Assembly: GCA_000583135.1 (NCBI GenBank)
Contig: JFBG01000001.1
Location: 39,537-103,536 of the forward strand
Direction of reading: 5' to 3'
Source: Thioalkalivibrio sp. HK1
GTDB lineage: Bacteria; Pseudomonadota; Gammaproteobacteria; HK1
DNA length: 64,000 bases
Translations under genes and position numbers: made by a program
In this document: in pieces, positions 40,778-49,600 of the stretch
Layout: every line of letters starts with the position of its first letter
Position numbering within the stretch: the stretch's first letter is position 1
Notes under the pieces: model-generated
Seen by the model: the letters and a program-made list of their open reading frames with translations, nothing else
Told to the model about the DNA's origin: nothing
Databases searched by the model: none

Positions 40778-41695
40778 TCATTTTCGCCGGATTTCCACCG
40801 TCTGGCCGATGCGAAAAGCGCTGTTCTTGCCGCCGAAGCCGGGCGGCGGGACGAACCGCACCTCGGCGGGATAGAAAGAGCCGGTGGCATCCGCAGCCTC
40901 GATCCCGATATGCCGAATATGGCCGACAACGCTGCGCTCGCCCCTCGTTATTTTGACCTCGAGTCCTTTTTCCCATTCGAAGAGCGCATCCGAAGGCAGC
41001 AGCATGCGCGCGGTGAGAAGGGATGGATCGCCGATTCGGATCGGCGCCGGTGCGGGCAGTTGCGGGTCGAAGAATTCCCCGATTTCCGCCTCCTTGCCGA
41101 TCACGATCCCGGCGAAGGGTGCGCGCAGGACGCTCCTTTCGCGTCGAATCTGCGCCAAGCGCAGCAACGCCTGCGCCTGCGCTTGCTGCGCCTTCAAGCG
41201 AGCCAAGGCGATGCGAGAGAGGTGCAGCTCGTGATCCGAGATAAGCGTGCGATCGAAAAGATCCTGCGCCCGTTCGAGTTCGCGCTCCCCCTCTTGGAGA
41301 TCGGGATCCAAGCGAGTCAGTTCGGCTTGGGCGGCGTCGACCTCGGCATCGAAAGGGGCGGGATCGAGCGCAAGGAGGATCTGCCCCGGTTCCACTCGAT
41401 CCCCGACCCTGACCGCCACCTGCTCGATGATACCGCTTTGGGAAAAACGAAGGCTCGCCCTTCTCGCCCAATCGATGCGCCCTTCGACGGCGCCGGCTAT
41501 GGTGCTATCGGGCTGCTGGGCGAAGACGGGTGCCGGCATAAAAATCGAGAGCGCCGTCAACAAAAAGACGCCGAGCGTTTGCTTGGCGCTCCTTCGCCCG
41601 AAGACGGGGAAGAGTGAGCCTTTTTGCGCCGATGGACGCAAAGCGGATAGACGCAAAGATAAGTGGCTTGTTCGTACGATGAGGGTGCGGTTCAT
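40778..41695 (-). CDS. HlyD/RND-type periplasmic adaptor (membrane fusion) protein
   Basis: A 305-residue adaptor when started at 41695 (MNRTLIVR). An alternative ATG at 41803, 3 bp after the tolC-like stop, would add 36 residues. An internal export signal TLGVFLLTALSIFMPAPVFA is followed by the barrel-sandwich segment IEQVAVRVGDRVEPGQILLA, a coiled-coil hairpin rich in Ala, Glu and Gln, then LRAPFAGIVIGKEAEIGEF. It would bridge an inner-membrane pump to TolC, but no pump gene is adjacent. The start is uncertain. Confidence 0.85.
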   Translation of the reverse strand: MNRTLIVRTSHLSLRLSALRPSAQKGSLFPVFGRRSAKQTLGVFLLTALSIFMPAPVFAQQPDSTIAGAVEGRIDWARRASLRFSQSGIIEQVAVRVGDRVEPGQILLALDPAPFDAEVDAAQAELTRLDPDLQEGERELERAQDLFDRTLISDHELHLSRIALARLKAQQAQAQALLRLAQIRRERSVLRAPFAGIVIGKEAEIGEFFDPQLPAPAPIRIGDPSLLTARMLLPSDALFEWEKGLEVKITRGERSVVGHIRHIGIEAADATGSFYPAEVRFVPPPGFGGKNSAFRIGQTVEIRRK

Positions 41696-41806
41696 TATTC
41701 GAAGATACCTTGCGATTTCCGGTGCTTTGGGGGATCGGGTCGACGATCTCGGGTGGTGCGGGTTTGTGGAATTCAGCCGCGGAGTTCTACCGTGAAGCGC
41801 CATCGC

Positions 41807-43165
41807 TCATTCGGAGCCGAAAAGCCATTCGAAGAGGCCCTCGGGATCGCGGCCGAGCAGGGCGTGAATCCGGGCCAAGGCCATGATCCGCTCGAAGTCG
41901 GCGCGGGCGATGCGCAAGGTCGATTCCGAAATTTGCACCATCGCATCCCCGATATCGGCGCGTACGTCCTGCTCGTAAAGGGCGCGGCTGCGGTCGAGGT
42001 AGAGATCGCGCCAAGCCGCGAAAGCATCGGCGGATTCCCGCTCCGCTTGCAAGTTGCCCACCGAGAGCCAATCCTCGAGGAGGGATTGTCGGATGTCCAT
42101 TCGCATCATTCGAAGCACCGCTTGGGCTTGTGCGAGTTCGGCGCTTGCGCGAGCGATCTCAGCCGCCCGTCGTCCCCCGTCGAAGAGCGGGATATCGAGG
42201 GAGAGGCCGGCGCGAAAGATATCGCTGCCGCTCGACGGGCGAGAGCCGACCCCCGCTTCGATCTCGCCTCGAAGCGTTGCCCTTTCGAGCGATCGAGCCG
42301 CTTCGAGCCGTTTTTCCCGCATTTCCACGCGGGCTTGCGCCGCCCCCAAAGCGGCGTTGGCGGCCAGCGCCTCGCTCTGGATCTCATCGAGATCCGGCAG
42401 AGCCCTTGTCGACATCGGCACCGGGGCCAAGTGCGGCGAGAGTTCTTGGGGGCGGTTGAGCAAGTTCGCCAAACGGGATCGGCTCGAGCGTCGCCGGGTA
42501 TCGGCGGCGAAACGTATGCTTCGCTGCCGTTGGTATGCGCTCTCGCGCTCGAAGACCTCGATATCGGAAACGCGGCCTTGGGCGTTGCGCTCTTGCGCCC
42601 GATTGGCGGCGATGAAGGCGATCGCCATCGCCTCGTTCTCGCGCGCGAATTCCAGATCCGCCAGGATCACCTCGAAATAGCCGTGCAGGATCGAGAGCCG
42701 GCGTTGATGGCGCAAGTCCATCAACAGCCCGCGCTCGCTCTCGGCCAAGGCCTGCGCGGCTTCGAGGGCGGCGGGAAAACGTCCCGAATCCCACAGCGAT
42801 TTGCGTAGCGTAAGGCGCAGGCTGTGGTCGTCGTGCTCTTGGTAAGAGGCGCTGCTCTTGGGTTCGATCCACCGCGCTCTTGCCGATATCTTTGCGCGCA
42901 ATCCCCGCTGCGCCGAAATCCCCTCCACCTGCGCTTGCGCGACTTCGAGGGCGGCTTGTCGTTCGACCATCTGCGGATGCGGATCGTCGGCGAGCGAAAG
43001 CGCGAATTCGAGGGTCAGCGGATCGGGTAGGGGATCGGACGGGGAGAGCGCCGCCACTTGGGGGGCGGCAGAGCCGAAAAAAAGGGCGAGGAGGGGCACG
43101 AAAATATCAAGTCGCCGCCGGATCGAGGGGGCGGATCTTTGATATGAACGATGTGCGCGCCTCAT
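41807..43165 (-). CDS. TolC family outer-membrane efflux protein
   Basis: A 452-residue protein when started at 43165 (MRRAHRSYQRS); the longer open frame would overlap the thioredoxin-like gene. The signal sequence LDIFVPLLALFFGSAAPQVA is followed by two long helical repeats with Ala/Glu/Arg-rich coiled coils. Typical TolC elements include LTLRKSLWDSGRFPAALEAA and LSLDIPLFDGGRRAAEIARA. It forms a trimeric outer-membrane channel. Just upstream is a short CGAT/CTCGAC microsatellite (near 43172-43195). The gene for the cognate adaptor follows. Confidence 0.85.
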   Translation of the reverse strand: MRRAHRSYQRSAPSIRRRLDIFVPLLALFFGSAAPQVAALSPSDPLPDPLTLEFALSLADDPHPQMVERQAALEVAQAQVEGISAQRGLRAKISARARWIEPKSSASYQEHDDHSLRLTLRKSLWDSGRFPAALEAAQALAESERGLLMDLRHQRRLSILHGYFEVILADLEFARENEAMAIAFIAANRAQERNAQGRVSDIEVFERESAYQRQRSIRFAADTRRRSSRSRLANLLNRPQELSPHLAPVPMSTRALPDLDEIQSEALAANAALGAAQARVEMREKRLEAARSLERATLRGEIEAGVGSRPSSGSDIFRAGLSLDIPLFDGGRRAAEIARASAELAQAQAVLRMMRMDIRQSLLEDWLSVGNLQAERESADAFAAWRDLYLDRSRALYEQDVRADIGDAMVQISESTLRIARADFERIMALARIHALLGRDPEGLFEWLFGSE

Positions 43166-43289
43166 CGCTCGACGATCTCGACGATCTCGACGATATTGAT
43201 AATGAGAATGTCCGTTCGGATATTCATGCGGATGCTCGCTTGGATAAGCCCTCGAAGATAGGGATGCGCCTTGCATCGATGCCCCCATG

Positions 43290-43916
43290 CTACTGCTGCG
43301 CCGATTGTTCGGCTTTCCAAGCCCGCTTGAAGCGCGTGAAATTCGTTTTCTCGTAATAACCCTCGACCGCGAAATGCCCCAATAACAAGAACTCATCCGG
43401 ATTGCGCACCGCGCCGGTAAAGCGCACCGTGCGCGTGCCTTCCAAGTCGAAAAAGGCGATCACCGGAGTGGCCCGCACTTTATGCAGTTTGAAGGCGAAA
43501 TCCTTGGCGAGCATGATATCCCCCGAAAAATCCACCACCTCGGTATCGCCCTCGATATCGACCATGAAGATGCGAAAATGCTCGCGATAATAATCCTGCA
43601 CCGAGGCGCGGTTGAGGACGGTTTCGCGCATGCGGGCGCAAAAAGGGCATTCGTCCATCTCGAAGAAGATGACGATTCCTTTTTTTCCCTCCTCGCGGGC
43701 GATTTCGATTTCCTCGGCGAAGTCGCCGAAGGTGTCTTGGAAAAAATATTGGTAGGGGTCCCGAATCTCGACGGCGAGGCTCGTCGTCGAAAGTGCATAA
43801 ACAAGCCCGGCCACAAGCGAGATCAAGCCGCGGCCAAACCCGCAAGAGCCAGGCGACCGGCGAGGCGAGGGCGATGATCGAGAGGCGGTGGAATCATGCG
43901 CGATATCGGTGTTCAT
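43290..43916 (-). CDS. Periplasmic thioredoxin-like protein (SoxW-type)
   Basis: A 208-residue protein with an N-terminal hydrophobic segment (GLISLVAGLVYALSTTSLA) suited for export and a thioredoxin fold with MDECPFCARM, the CxxC active site. Conserved cis-Pro is in KVRATPVIAFFD. It resembles SoxW/thioredoxin-like proteins that are reduced by DsbD-like electron donors. DsbD is encoded downstream in the same strand group, which supports a shared redox pathway. The start is the first ATG of the frame; a shorter start is possible. Confidence 0.88.
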   Translation of the reverse strand: MNTDIAHDSTASRSSPSPRRSPGSCGFGRGLISLVAGLVYALSTTSLAVEIRDPYQYFFQDTFGDFAEEIEIAREEGKKGIVIFFEMDECPFCARMRETVLNRASVQDYYREHFRIFMVDIEGDTEVVDFSGDIMLAKDFAFKLHKVRATPVIAFFDLEGTRTVRFTGAVRNPDEFLLLGHFAVEGYYEKTNFTRFKRAWKAEQSAQQ

Positions 43917-44058
43917 GGCGATTTCCTCGAGGTCTCGGACGCTTCAAGGGCTTTCGACAAGGGCGCTTTGCTTGAAGGATCGGACTTTATCGAAGTCTTT
44001 TATCATATCGGGTGTCGAATTGCCGATATCGACTTGATAGGGTGAGGGGGTCTTTTGC

Positions 44059-44973
44059 ATGGCGCGTTTTTCTTTTCTTTCCACCGAAGGCTCGAAGGAT
44101 ATGCGAATTGGCGGCCGATCGGGTTCGAGGCGGTCGGGCGATGGATCGAGCGTCCTTGCCTCGCCGATCAAGCCCTCGGACAAGGCCTTCAAGATCGTGA
44201 TCGGCGCCCTCTTGCTCGCTTGTGTATCGGGGATCGTGGCCGATACCCAAGCGCAGGATATCGAGCGCGAGCGAAGGCTCGAAGCGGAGATCGTCGACAT
44301 GATCTTCGACGGGGAGCCCTTGCACCTTCAAGGCTCGGATGGTCATCGCTTCCTTGCCATCCATAGCGAGGCGACGCTCGAACCCGTTCGGGGGGCGGTG
44401 ATCGTCATGCATGGTCGCGGCTTTCATCCCGATTGGGAGGAGGTGGCATCGCCGCTTCGCACGCATTTGCCGACGGTGGGCTGGGAAACCCTCTCCCTCC
44501 AGATGCCGGTATTGGCCAAAGACGCCAAATACTACGATTATGTCCCGATCCTTCCCGCCGCCTTTCCCCGTATTCTGGCGGGCATCGCGTTTTTGCGCGA
44601 TCGCGGAATCGATAATATCGTGCTGGCGGCGCATAGTTGCAGTGTGCACATGGCGATGGCGTTCACGCGCCACCACGGGGACGATCTGTTCGATGCCTTC
44701 ATCGGTATCGGGATGGGAGCGACCGACTACCGCCAGCCGATGCGCGAGCCCTTTCCGCTGGAATCGATGAGGGTGCCGGTCCTCGATCTTTTCGGCAGCG
44801 AGGAATTCCCCGGGGTGCTGCGTGCCGCCCCCGAGCGTTTGGCTGCGATTCGCACCGCCGGCAACCCGCTTTCCGCGCAGCGAGTGATCTCGGGTGCCGG
44901 GCATTTTTTCAAAGATCGAGAAGACGCTCTGGTCGATGCGGTGAGCGAGTGGTTGGAGAGTCTTCCTCCTTAG
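44059..44973 (+). CDS. Exported alpha/beta-hydrolase-like protein (DUF3530-like)
   Basis: A 304-residue protein. An internal hydrophobic segment KIVIGALLLACVSGIVADTQAQ suggests export; the first 40 residues are Arg/Ser-rich, so the true start may be 44101 (MRIGG). The hydrolase core has VIVMHGRGFHPDW, the nucleophile elbow AAHSCSVHMA (a GxSxG variant with Ala and Ser in the glycine positions), an acidic residue after VPVLDLFGSEE and a late His in ISGAGHFFKD. Substrate is unknown. It diverges from the thioredoxin-like gene. Confidence 0.8.
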   Translation: MARFSFLSTEGSKDMRIGGRSGSRRSGDGSSVLASPIKPSDKAFKIVIGALLLACVSGIVADTQAQDIERERRLEAEIVDMIFDGEPLHLQGSDGHRFLAIHSEATLEPVRGAVIVMHGRGFHPDWEEVASPLRTHLPTVGWETLSLQMPVLAKDAKYYDYVPILPAAFPRILAGIAFLRDRGIDNIVLAAHSCSVHMAMAFTRHHGDDLFDAFIGIGMGATDYRQPMREPFPLESMRVPVLDLFGSEEFPGVLRAAPERLAAIRTAGNPLSAQRVISGAGHFFKDREDALVDAVSEWLESLPP

Positions 44974-45053
44974 GGCTATCGCTTTCGAATCCTTGAGCGC
45001 CATCGCCCGATGACCCCGGTGTCCGTCTTCTGCCCCCGGCCGTCGCAGGGGCT

Positions 45054-46283
45054 CTAAGGATCGCAGCGAATATCCCTCCACAAGGTCTCGGCCTGCGCGA
45101 TGGACCGCCCTCGATGCCACAGATCCATATAGGCCCGGCACATCGTCAAGAATCGCTTTTTCTCCTGCGCCTGCCAAGTATCGAAGGACCATTCCTGAAA
45201 GGGTCCGTCGACGATCGCCGCGCCCTCGAAGTACATCGCCGGCACCGCCTCGCCGCTTCGGCGCTCGACGATGCATTCGCTTAAGACATATTCATCCCCC
45301 TCGAAATAGACGATGCGCTCGAGGGTTTCCCGGTCGAGGCCGTGGATGAGTTCGCCGCGCACCCGCTCTCCGGCACGCGGCGAAAGATAGGGATAGCACT
45401 CGTCGGGAACGCGGGCAAGGACCGCATCGGGCATCCAAGCCTCTTCGATGAACAGCGCCTGCGCCGCCTCCTCGCCCAAAACCAAATCTTGCACGTCTTT
45501 GTCTCGTATCGAGCCGTAGATGAAAAGAGGGGCGTTCATGGGCTGCGATCGAAAGCAAAGATCGAATATCCGATGGCCTTCGTGTCGCCCTCGCCGCTCG
45601 AAGCGGGTTTCGGGGCGCAAGGGCGAGCGCGGCATGAAGCGATCGCTGCCGGCAAGGTTCGAAAACCCCGGATGCTTCGTCAGCGTTTCAAAAATATGCT
45701 CGGCATAAGGCTCCCAATCCGTCGCCAGTCGCAGCGTTCCGCCCGGGCGAAGGATTCGATGGACGAGATCGACGAATTCCCGGCGGACCAGCCGGCGCTT
45801 GTGATGGCGCTTCTTGGGCCAGGGATCCGGGAACCAGACCAGCACCTCGTCCACGCTCGAGGGGGATAAGTTGCAGCGAAGGACCTCCAGCGCATCGGCC
45901 ATCGCCACCTTGAGGTTGTCGATGCCTTGGGCGTGCGCGCAAGCCAGCAATCGCCCGACCCCGGGGGGGTAGACCTCGATGCCGAGGAAATCCCGCTCGG
46001 GGTGCTTCTTCGCCAGCGCGATCAGCGCATCCCCGGAGCCGAAGCCGATTTCCACCGTGCGCGGCGCGCGGCGTTCGAAAATCGCATCGAGATCGAGCGA
46101 GCGATCCCCGCAAGGAATCAGGTAGCGGTCTTTGAGTTCTTCGAGCGCGCGTTTTTGGGCATGACTCATCCGGCCCGCGCGGACCACGAAACTGCGTACC
46201 GGACGGGGAAAAGCGGGAGATCTCCCGTTCTTTGCCTCGTCATCGCGCGGCTCGTCGCCCCGTTCGCACTCGAATCCGTTCAA
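45054..46283 (-). CDS. trmB: Fusion of tRNA (guanine-N7)-methyltransferase TrmB with a gamma-glutamylcyclotransferase-like domain
   Basis: A 409-residue protein beginning with TTG at 46283, preceded by GAGGAAG. Residues 1-250 are TrmB: RPVRSFVVRAGRMSHAQKR, TVEIGFGSGDALIALAKKH (SAM site), VLVWFPDPWPKKRHHKRR and LRLATDWEPYAEH. It methylates G46 in tRNA. From about residue 251, MNAPLFIYGSIRDKDVQDLV begins a gamma-glutamylcyclotransferase/AIG2-like domain (YGSxRD motif, later LIHGLDRETLERIVYFEGD). No stop or frameshift separates them; an internal ATG could also start a separate product. Domain fusion of this kind is unusual and its purpose is unknown. Confidence 0.88.
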   Translation of the reverse strand: MNGFECERGDEPRDDEAKNGRSPAFPRPVRSFVVRAGRMSHAQKRALEELKDRYLIPCGDRSLDLDAIFERRAPRTVEIGFGSGDALIALAKKHPERDFLGIEVYPPGVGRLLACAHAQGIDNLKVAMADALEVLRCNLSPSSVDEVLVWFPDPWPKKRHHKRRLVRREFVDLVHRILRPGGTLRLATDWEPYAEHIFETLTKHPGFSNLAGSDRFMPRSPLRPETRFERRGRHEGHRIFDLCFRSQPMNAPLFIYGSIRDKDVQDLVLGEEAAQALFIEEAWMPDAVLARVPDECYPYLSPRAGERVRGELIHGLDRETLERIVYFEGDEYVLSECIVERRSGEAVPAMYFEGAAIVDGPFQEWSFDTWQAQEKKRFLTMCRAYMDLWHRGRSIAQAETLWRDIRCDP

Positions 46284-46667
46284 CGCTCGTCTTCCTCGTA
46301 AGGATCGTGCATCTTAGGAGCCGACCGCCGCCCTTGCAGGACCGGCCGATGAATGCTCCGCCCTTGGAGCGCTTGCATTCTCGATGCCCCTTGCCTTGGT
46401 TTGTCGATCATCGCTGTCGGCTCGATGGGCGTTATCGATTGTCGATGGATATCGATATCGTTTTTTTCGCTATTTCGATCGATCTTGAAATATCGATCCC
46501 CGAAGGCGTCATCGAGGCGATCTTCTTGCCATAAAGAGGATGTCGTCGAGTTTCGGGTTTTCGGCGCTCGCTAAGATGATCTTGTCTTCATGGACTCGCC
46601 TTCGCTACCCGCTTCGGGGCGAGGGGCAAGGCCTTATCGTCTCGACTCGGATCTCTCGACTCGAACC
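46284..46667. other. Intergenic region between trmB and the giant exoprotein gene
   Basis: About 380 bp between the start of trmB and the stop of the exoprotein gene. No gene, tRNA or strong terminator was recognised. Confidence 0.35.
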
Positions 46668-49600
46668 TCACTCCTGCCGAGCCCCCGTCGGTGCCTGCTC
46701 CGTCGACTCGTCCGGTTCGTTCGGCTCGATGGGCGGCCTTGCCCGGAGGCTCCCGGTGGCGCTGTTGTTGACCAAGGCCCCGCCTCCGCCGGTGCGGGTC
46801 AGTACTTGCACCGTGAAGGGATGATCCGATCGCAGTTCGCATGAAAGATCGATGCCCTCCCATCGGTGATCGATGATATCGGCGAGTTCGTCGGCTTGCA
46901 GATGCCTTGTGGACAGATGCTCGATCGTTCCCAACACGCCATCGTGCCCGGTTCCGTCGTCCTCGAAGCAGGAGAAGGCAAAATCGGTGCAATGGGCATC
47001 GGCAGGGGCGAGGCATCGGATGCGGATATTCGAGCCGTCCGAACCATCCGGGGAGGGAATCGATTCGATATCCGCCCGGTGGACATCGTCCACCGAGACG
47101 CTTCGAACCAGCGCGCTGTTGTTGACCAGCACGCCATCCCCCGAACGCGTCCAAATCTGGATGCCCAAGGTGTGATCGCTGCGCAAGGCGCAGCCCAAGC
47201 GCCCCTTGCCGGACCACGATCCACCGGTATAACGCACGATATCGGAGTTGATGAGCGTTTGCGTCCCCCAGCCCGGAATCGAGCCCGGGAGCCAACCCTC
47301 GAAGATGGATCCGTCATTTTGCGCGCTGCAATAAAGGTAGACGGTGCAAGGAGCGCTCTGGCGGCATCGAATGCGCAGCTCGGAACGATCGGATGCGGTA
47401 TCGGGCGGAATGGCCAAGGCGTAGCCTTTGACTTGCTCGGGGATCTCGACGGGTGGCGCATCATCGTCGTCATCTTTGACCGTCACCACGAGTTGTTTGT
47501 TGATCCCGTCGTAGTTTCCGCCGGTGGCGTCCAAGGTGAGGGTGTCCTGCTCATCGTCCGCGTTGGGGTCGTCGGCGACGGCGACGACGACCTCTTGCGG
47601 CGTTCTCCAAGCACTTCTCGTAAAGAGCAAGGAGGAAGGGGTGAGCGTGATATTCGGGTTGGTGCTCGAAAGGGAGACGACGACGATATCGGTATTGACG
47701 GGCTCGACGTCGAGTCCGACGGTAAAGGATACCGGCGCTTCGCCTTCGAACAGCGCGATCGTTTCGAGGGATGTGGCGATATCGCCCGGGGTGTCGAAGA
47801 TGAGGACCGGCAGTTTGCTCTCCACCCCGCCGTAGTTCCCGCCCCCGGAAGACGACAAGGTGATGGTATCGGAGCCATGGTTCGTATTTTCGTCCTGCTG
47901 TGCGGATACGACGATGCTTTGTCCCTCGTCCCAATCGTCGGGGGTGAAGGTCAACGAGGTCGGGGAGAGGGACAATTGAGGAGAGTTATTCGATGGCGAG
48001 ACGGTGATCGAAGGCACGCTCGGCGGCGTTCCGAGTTCGATATCGAAGGACGCACTTTCCCCCTCCCTCACGATGAGGCGATCGGTGGAAAGGACGAGGG
48101 AGCCGAGCCGATCGTCGTCGATCACGCTGACCCCTTTCGTCGTATCCGGAGTGTCGATGCCGCTGGTGGCGGCCAGGGTGATGGTATCGGTATCGTTCGC
48201 CGTGTCTTCGTCTGGGGCGGCGCCGACCTCGACGGTCTGCGTCTGTTGCCAATTCGAAGGAGTGAAAGTCAGGGACGATTCGGAAAAGGTGATATCGGGG
48301 TTGGTCTTCGAAAGCGCCACGATGATATCTTCGCTCGGCTGTACCTGAATTTTGAGTCTGACGCTGAGGGTCGTCGAATCGTTCTCTTCGACGAGAACGA
48401 TTCCGGTGGGGGTGACGGCGATCGCCCCCGCCGGGACATCGCTGACCCGGATCCTCAACTGCGTATCCGGAGCGCTGAAGCCGCCGGAGGCGACGGCTAG
48501 GGAGATGGTATCGAGATCGTCCGTCGTATCGCTGTCGGTGCCGGCGCTGACGATCACATTTTGTGCCGTATTCCAGTTCGAGGGGGTGAAGATCAGCGAA
48601 GTTTCGGAGATCGTGATATCGGGATTGGTGGCATTCGAAAGGGTGATGGTGACATTCGTTTGCGGTTTCGCACTGAGGCTGACCCCGAAGGCCCCGGCCC
48701 CGCCCTCGTTGAGGGAGAAGTTCGATCCGGGGGTCAGGACGATGCTCCCCTTCGGCGTGGTGTCGTCGATGACGATCGCCAAGATCGCTTTGGGGGCCTT
48801 GAAGCCGCCGGAGGCGACGACCAACTCGATGCGATCCGATGCGTCGTTCGTATCGTTGTCCTGCACCGTACCGATGCTGACGGTCTGAGTCGTACTGAAG
48901 TTCGAAGGGGTGAAGGTCAGCGAGGTGGCGGAGATCGTGGTATCGGGATTGGTCTTGGAAAGGGTGATGGCGACATTCGTTTGCGGCTTCGTACTGAGAC
49001 TGACCCCGAAGGTCCCCGTTTCCCCCTCATCGATAACGAGACTCGCCCTATCGAGCAAGATCGTCCCCGTCGGGGTGGTGTCGTTGACGGTGACGCCAAG
49101 GCTCGCATCGGGGGCGTCGAAGCCGCCGGAGGCTTTGGTCAAGGTGACGGTGCCCGATGCGTCATCGGTATCGTTATCTTGCACCGTGGTGATGGTGATG
49201 CTCTGCGCCGTATCCCAATTCGAGCCGGTGAAGGCGAGCGAGGTATGGGAGATCGCGATCGGTCCGGTCGTCGAAAGGGTGATGGAGACATTCGTTTGCG
49301 GCTTTGCGCTCAGGCTGACGCCGAGGGTCCCGCTTTCGCCCTCGTCGATGACAAGGGCCGACGGATCCAGCGTGATCACTCCCGACGGGGTGGTGTCGTC
49401 GACGGTGATGCCCAGACTGGCATCGGGGGCTTTGAAACCGCCGGAGGCGACGGACAGGCCGACGCTACCCGCGGCATCGCTCGTATCGTTGTCTTGCACC
49501 GTGGTGACGGTGACGTTCTGCGCCGTATCGAAGTTCGAAGGGGTGAAGGTGAGCGAGGTATGGGAGATGGTGATATCGGAGCCGGTCTTCGAAAGGGTGA

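Noticed and set aside
43987..45276. 429-codon open frame antisense to the alpha/beta-hydrolase gene
   Set aside because: It covers the opposite strand of a clear coding region and part of trmB, has no recognisable domain, and is a GC-driven shadow.
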